A stretch of DNA of 64,000 bases from Agrococcus beijingensis (GTDB taxonomy: Bacteria; Actinomycetota; Actinomycetes; Actinomycetales; Microbacteriaceae). Positions 61,495 through 64,000 of the stretch are shown here, one piece after another. Where the stretch lies: positions 2,059,072 to 2,123,071 of the forward strand of contig NZ_CP132360.1 of NCBI RefSeq assembly GCF_030758955.1. Reading direction: 5' to 3'. The notes under the pieces were generated by a model that was given only the letters and a program-made list of their open reading frames with translations, was not told the DNA's origin and made no database searches. Position 1 is the first letter of the stretch; each line of letters opens with the position of its first letter. A program made the position numbers and the translations under genes.

Positions 61495-62214
61495 ATGACC
61501 ATCACCGCTCTCCGCCCCTCGCTCTCCACCCGCCGCCCCTCGTTCGAGGCGCCGGTCACCAGCGGCAGCTCCGCGGTCGCACCGAAGCGGGCGACGGCGC
61601 CCGAGCCGGCCCCGCGCATCCGCCCCGTGCCCGATGGCACCGAGGCCCGCGGCTTCGTGCTCTACGTCGGGCTCGGCGAGGACGCCGCCGCCGCCGACCA
61701 CATCGAGCTGGCCCGCCTCGTCGGCGAGCTGCGCGCGCTCACCTCGCGGCTCGCCCCCAGCGCCCAGACCCACGCCGCGGTGGCGCTCGCCCCCTCGGGC
61801 GCCGGCGGTCGCGACGTCGACGTGGTGCGCCGCGCGCTCGGCGACCCGGCAGTGCAGCAGCCCGCGGTCGAGACCGAGCCCGGCATCGTCATCGACCTGA
61901 CGCGCAAGCGCGTCGCGATCGGCGACGACATCGCCCCGCTCACCTACCGCGAGTTCGAGCTGCTGCAGCACATCGTGCTGCGCGAGGGCTCGACCGTCGA
62001 CCGCTGCGCCATCATCGACGCGCTCTGGGACGCCGACGCCGCCGACCGCCCGAACGAGCGCACCATCGACGTGCACGTGCGCCGGCTGCGCTCGAAGCTG
62101 GGCGCCTACGCCGAGATCATCCGCACGGTGCGCGGCGCGGGCTACCGCTTCGACCGGCACGCCGACGTGACGGTGCTGGCGACGGCCACCGGCCCGAGCC
62201 CCGACCGCTTCTGA
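61495..62214 (+). CDS. Winged-helix DNA-binding regulator (OmpR-type effector domain)
   Basis: A 239-residue protein. Residues 1-50 are Pro/Ala/Arg-rich, 55-120 form an alpha/beta region (RGFVLYVGLGEDAAAADHIELARLV) that is not a normal receiver, and 140-225 are a Trans_reg_C winged helix: IDLTRKRVAI, PLTYREFELLQHIVL, RTIDVHVRRLRSKLG, IRTVRGAGYRF. No phospho-acceptor site is visible. It probably acts without a histidine kinase. A long leader and phased upstream repeats suggest tight self-control. Confidence 0.85.
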   Translation: MTITALRPSLSTRRPSFEAPVTSGSSAVAPKRATAPEPAPRIRPVPDGTEARGFVLYVGLGEDAAAADHIELARLVGELRALTSRLAPSAQTHAAVALAPSGAGGRDVDVVRRALGDPAVQQPAVETEPGIVIDLTRKRVAIGDDIAPLTYREFELLQHIVLREGSTVDRCAIIDALWDADAADRPNERTIDVHVRRLRSKLGAYAEIIRTVRGAGYRFDRHADVTVLATATGPSPDRF

Positions 62215-62370
62215 GACCGGCAGCCACAGGCGATTCTCAGGGTCTGCAGGGTCCGCTCGTTACCGATCCGTTATACGTTCTTCGTACGTCGACCGTAGTG
62301 CTGTGGCGGTCGGCGGGGGGCTTCGAGCCTCACATGGTGCAAGGGACTGGGGCCGGTCGGGAGAACCCGA

Positions 62371-62418
62371 TCGGCCCTGCATCGTCTCGGCCCTGCATCG
62401 TCTCGGCCCTGCGTCGCC
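62371..62418. repeat. Three 16-bp tandem repeats between convergent genes
   Basis: The unit TCGGCCCTGCATCGTC occurs at 62371 and 62387 and, with two changes, at 62403. It lies in the 227-bp gap between the winged-helix gene and the convergent hydrolase gene. No coding role is evident. Confidence 0.85.
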
Positions 62419-62441
62419 CCGACGCCGAGTCGCTGACCCGT

Positions 62442-63200
62442 TCAGCCGAGCTGCTCGGCGAGGAAGGCGGATGCGGTGCGCCGGAAGTGCCCGGAGGTCG
62501 GCGCGTTCACGTGGTTGCGCCCGGGGATCTCCTCGAAGCGGCCGTCGGGCAGCATCGGCAGGAGCTCGCGTGTGTCGTCGGCACGGCGATCCTTGTCGCC
62601 GGTCATGAGCAGCGTGGGCATCTGCGGCGGCGCCACCGACGGGTCGAACAGCGTGTGCGAGACCTCGCCCGCGAGCGTCACGAGCGTCGCCGGGTCGTGC
62701 TCGGGGAAGATGCCGGCCAGATCGACGATGAACGACTCCATCGGGCCGGGCTCGGCGTCGCCCTGCAGTGCGCGGTGCGCGAGGTCGACGTCGAAGCGCT
62801 GGAAGGGGTCGCCCGCCGGCAGCCCACCCAGCACGAGCGCTCGGAATGCGTTCGGCCGCGTGCCCGCGTGACGCCAGAGCAGCCGCGCACCCATCGAGTA
62901 CCCGATGGCGCCGGGCGGCTCGTCGAGGCCGAGCTGCACCAGCACGGCGTCGACGTCGTCGAGGAACCGCGGCACGTCGTAGCCGGTCGACGGCCGGTCG
63001 CTGTCGCCGTGTCCGCGGAGGTCCATGGCGATGCCCCGCAGGCCCCGCTCGGCCAGCGACTCGCTCCAGTGGCTGTCGATCCAGTTGCGCTGCGCGTTCG
63101 ACGAGAAGCCATGGATCATCAGCACCGGCTGGCCCCCGGGATCGCCCAGCTCGTGGATGCCGATGCGTACGCCGTCGGAAGCCATCGCGAAGACCGTCAT
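62442..63200 (-). CDS. Alpha/beta hydrolase
   Basis: A 252-residue hydrolase with MIHGFSSNAQRNW (oxyanion hole), MDLRGHGDSDRP, nucleophile elbow GYSMGARLL and final His in IPGRNHVNAP. Length and motifs also fit MenH-like enzymes, and no other MenH is seen in this window, but the MenH-specific context is absent, so the substrate is left open. It is divergent from the amidotransferase gene with overlapping promoters. Confidence 0.88.
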   Translation of the reverse strand: MTVFAMASDGVRIGIHELGDPGGQPVLMIHGFSSNAQRNWIDSHWSESLAERGLRGIAMDLRGHGDSDRPSTGYDVPRFLDDVDAVLVQLGLDEPPGAIGYSMGARLLWRHAGTRPNAFRALVLGGLPAGDPFQRFDVDLAHRALQGDAEPGPMESFIVDLAGIFPEHDPATLVTLAGEVSHTLFDPSVAPPQMPTLLMTGDKDRRADDTRELLPMLPDGRFEEIPGRNHVNAPTSGHFRRTASAFLAEQLG

Positions 63201-63205
63201 ACACC

Positions 63206-63212
63206 TAGGCTA
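63206..63212. promoter_or_regulatory. Overlapping divergent -10 boxes
   Basis: TAGGCT on the plus strand (63206-63211) and TAGCCT on the minus strand (63212-63207) share five bases. The minus box is 6 nt from the hydrolase ATG (leaderless). The plus box is 25 nt from the TTG at 63237, leaving room for the GAGAAGGG ribosome site. Polymerase should not be able to use both at once. Confidence 0.55.
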
Positions 63213-63236
63213 GCGACGAGAGAGAAGGGCCCAGAC

Positions 63237-63926
63237 TTGGCGCGTTCCGTCCTGTTCATCAAGCACATCGAGTACGAGACGGGCGGCCACGCCACCACGC
63301 TGCTGTCGCATCTGCCGACGCGCGAGGCCGTCTTCCCGACCGAGCTCCCGTCGCTCGACGAGATCGCCGGTGTGGTGATCACGGGCGGCCAGATGAGCGC
63401 TGCTGACGTCGAGGCGTTCCCGTCGCTGCAGCTGACCGCCGATCTGGCGCTGCGGGCGATCGACGCCGAGATCCCGGTGCTCGGGCTCTGCCTCGGCCAC
63501 CAGATCATCGGCCGGGCGCTGGGCGGGGAGCACCGCGAGGGCGCGGTCGACTCAGCAGGCATCATCGACATCGACGTGATCGTGCCCGACCCGTGGCTGG
63601 GCGACCACGTCGGCCGGGTCGGGGCGATGCGCTGGAACTCCGACGTCGTCTCGCTGCCGCCCGGCGCGACGCTGCTGGCGCGCAGCGCCGACATCGACAA
63701 CGACGCGTTCCGCTACGGCTCGGCGGTGGGCATGCAGTTCCACCTCGAGGCCGACGACCGCGTCATGCGGCTGTGGGACTCGCTGGCCTCCCCGACGCTG
63801 TCAGCGCTGCGCGGGGCGGATGCAGTGGCCGACTGGCGTCGGCACCTCACCACCGACCCCACCCTGCTGGGCATCGTCGAGCGCGGCTTCGGCGCCTTCG
63901 CGGAGGAGTGCGCTTCGCGACTCTAG
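63237..63926 (+). CDS. Type 1 glutamine amidotransferase-like protein
   Basis: A 229-residue class I GATase domain protein. GVVITGGQMSA, the nucleophile elbow VLGLCLGHQIIGRALGG and MQFHLEADDRVM supply oxyanion hole, Cys and His-Glu. It resembles stand-alone GMP-synthase-like GATases; the acceptor partner is unknown. TTG start after GAGAAGGG. Confidence 0.88.
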   Translation: MARSVLFIKHIEYETGGHATTLLSHLPTREAVFPTELPSLDEIAGVVITGGQMSAADVEAFPSLQLTADLALRAIDAEIPVLGLCLGHQIIGRALGGEHREGAVDSAGIIDIDVIVPDPWLGDHVGRVGAMRWNSDVVSLPPGATLLARSADIDNDAFRYGSAVGMQFHLEADDRVMRLWDSLASPTLSALRGADAVADWRRHLTTDPTLLGIVERGFGAFAEECASRL

Positions 63927-63929
63927 AGT

Positions 63930-63949
63930 GGAGGCCCTTTCGGGCCTCC
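63930..63949. terminator. Terminator hairpin after the amidotransferase gene
   Basis: GGAGGCCC (63930-63937) and GGGCCTCC (63942-63949) pair perfectly around TTTC, 3 bp past the TAG stop. The remaining 51 bp of the window show no gene start I can support. Confidence 0.75.
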
Positions 63950-64000
63950 TCGTCGCGCCAGCGCCGAGGCCCGTCCCGGGCCGAGGTCCCGCTGCGACTC

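Overview
The window is very GC-rich, densely coded DNA from an actinobacterium, most likely a Microbacteriaceae member (Agrococcus-like; genus is inference). Supporting signs are a menaquinone pathway with no ubiquinone genes, System II cytochrome c maturation (CcsB/ResB), a single-Cys ArsC of the mycothiol-coupled type, the tiny bS22-like ribosomal protein, many GTG/TTG starts, and a very frequent TANNNT-N6/7-start layout typical of actinobacterial leaderless mRNAs. No rRNA, tRNA or CRISPR array was seen.

Region 1 (1-15360) is a composite arsenic/phosphate island. A divergent ArsR repressor and MFS pump face an operon of flavoprotein, thioredoxin reductase, Acr3 arsenite pump and an ArsR-ArsC fusion. 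A separately promoted Cys-less ArsR and a second HTH-ArsC fusion follow. On the opposite strand lies a complete pstSCAB phosphate importer translationally coupled to an atypical response regulator. Divergent from pstS are a stand-alone ArsC, a helical-domain-ArsC, an ArsO-like monooxygenase, a CoA-disulfide-reductase-like flavoprotein and a single-Cys ArsC. There are five arsenate-reductase domains and four ArsR-type HTH domains in 15 kb. The pstS/arsC intergenic region carries two near-perfect palindromes with the same ATAGA-N6-TCTAT core seen at the trxB start, and two 11-bp-spaced GTTCAC repeats resembling PHO boxes.

Region 2 (15361-22118) is an integrative-element-like patch: a frameshifted DUF4238 protein, an unknown membrane protein, a phage-type hypothetical, excisionase, Xre repressor, tyrosine integrase, then a DUF6602-like putative PD-(D/E)XK protein with a 40-codon upstream partner.

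Region 3 (22119-46483) is core metabolism: YajQ, cardiolipin synthase, a TauE/SafE transporter, FprA, polyprenyl synthase and MenG/F/D/A/E/B/C, PPK2 and other genes. Interleaved with the men genes are six co-oriented paralogues of a one-TM membrane protein with a near-invariant N-terminal PEFxMP motif and a Cys-paired extracytoplasmic domain. I judge these the best candidate for an undescribed family in the window.

Region 4 (46484-64000) holds a cytochrome c maturation operon (phosphatase-tlpA-ccdA-resB-ccsB), archaeal-type AspRS, glutaredoxin, bS22, an ArsR-like regulator with a coiled-coil tail, a Trk-type potassium uptake pair, ProC, a CDF exporter, TadA, Upp, and a winged-helix regulator behind a strong promoter, a leaderless 31-codon ORF and a structured leader. 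A hydrolase and a glutamine amidotransferase end the window from overlapping divergent promoters.
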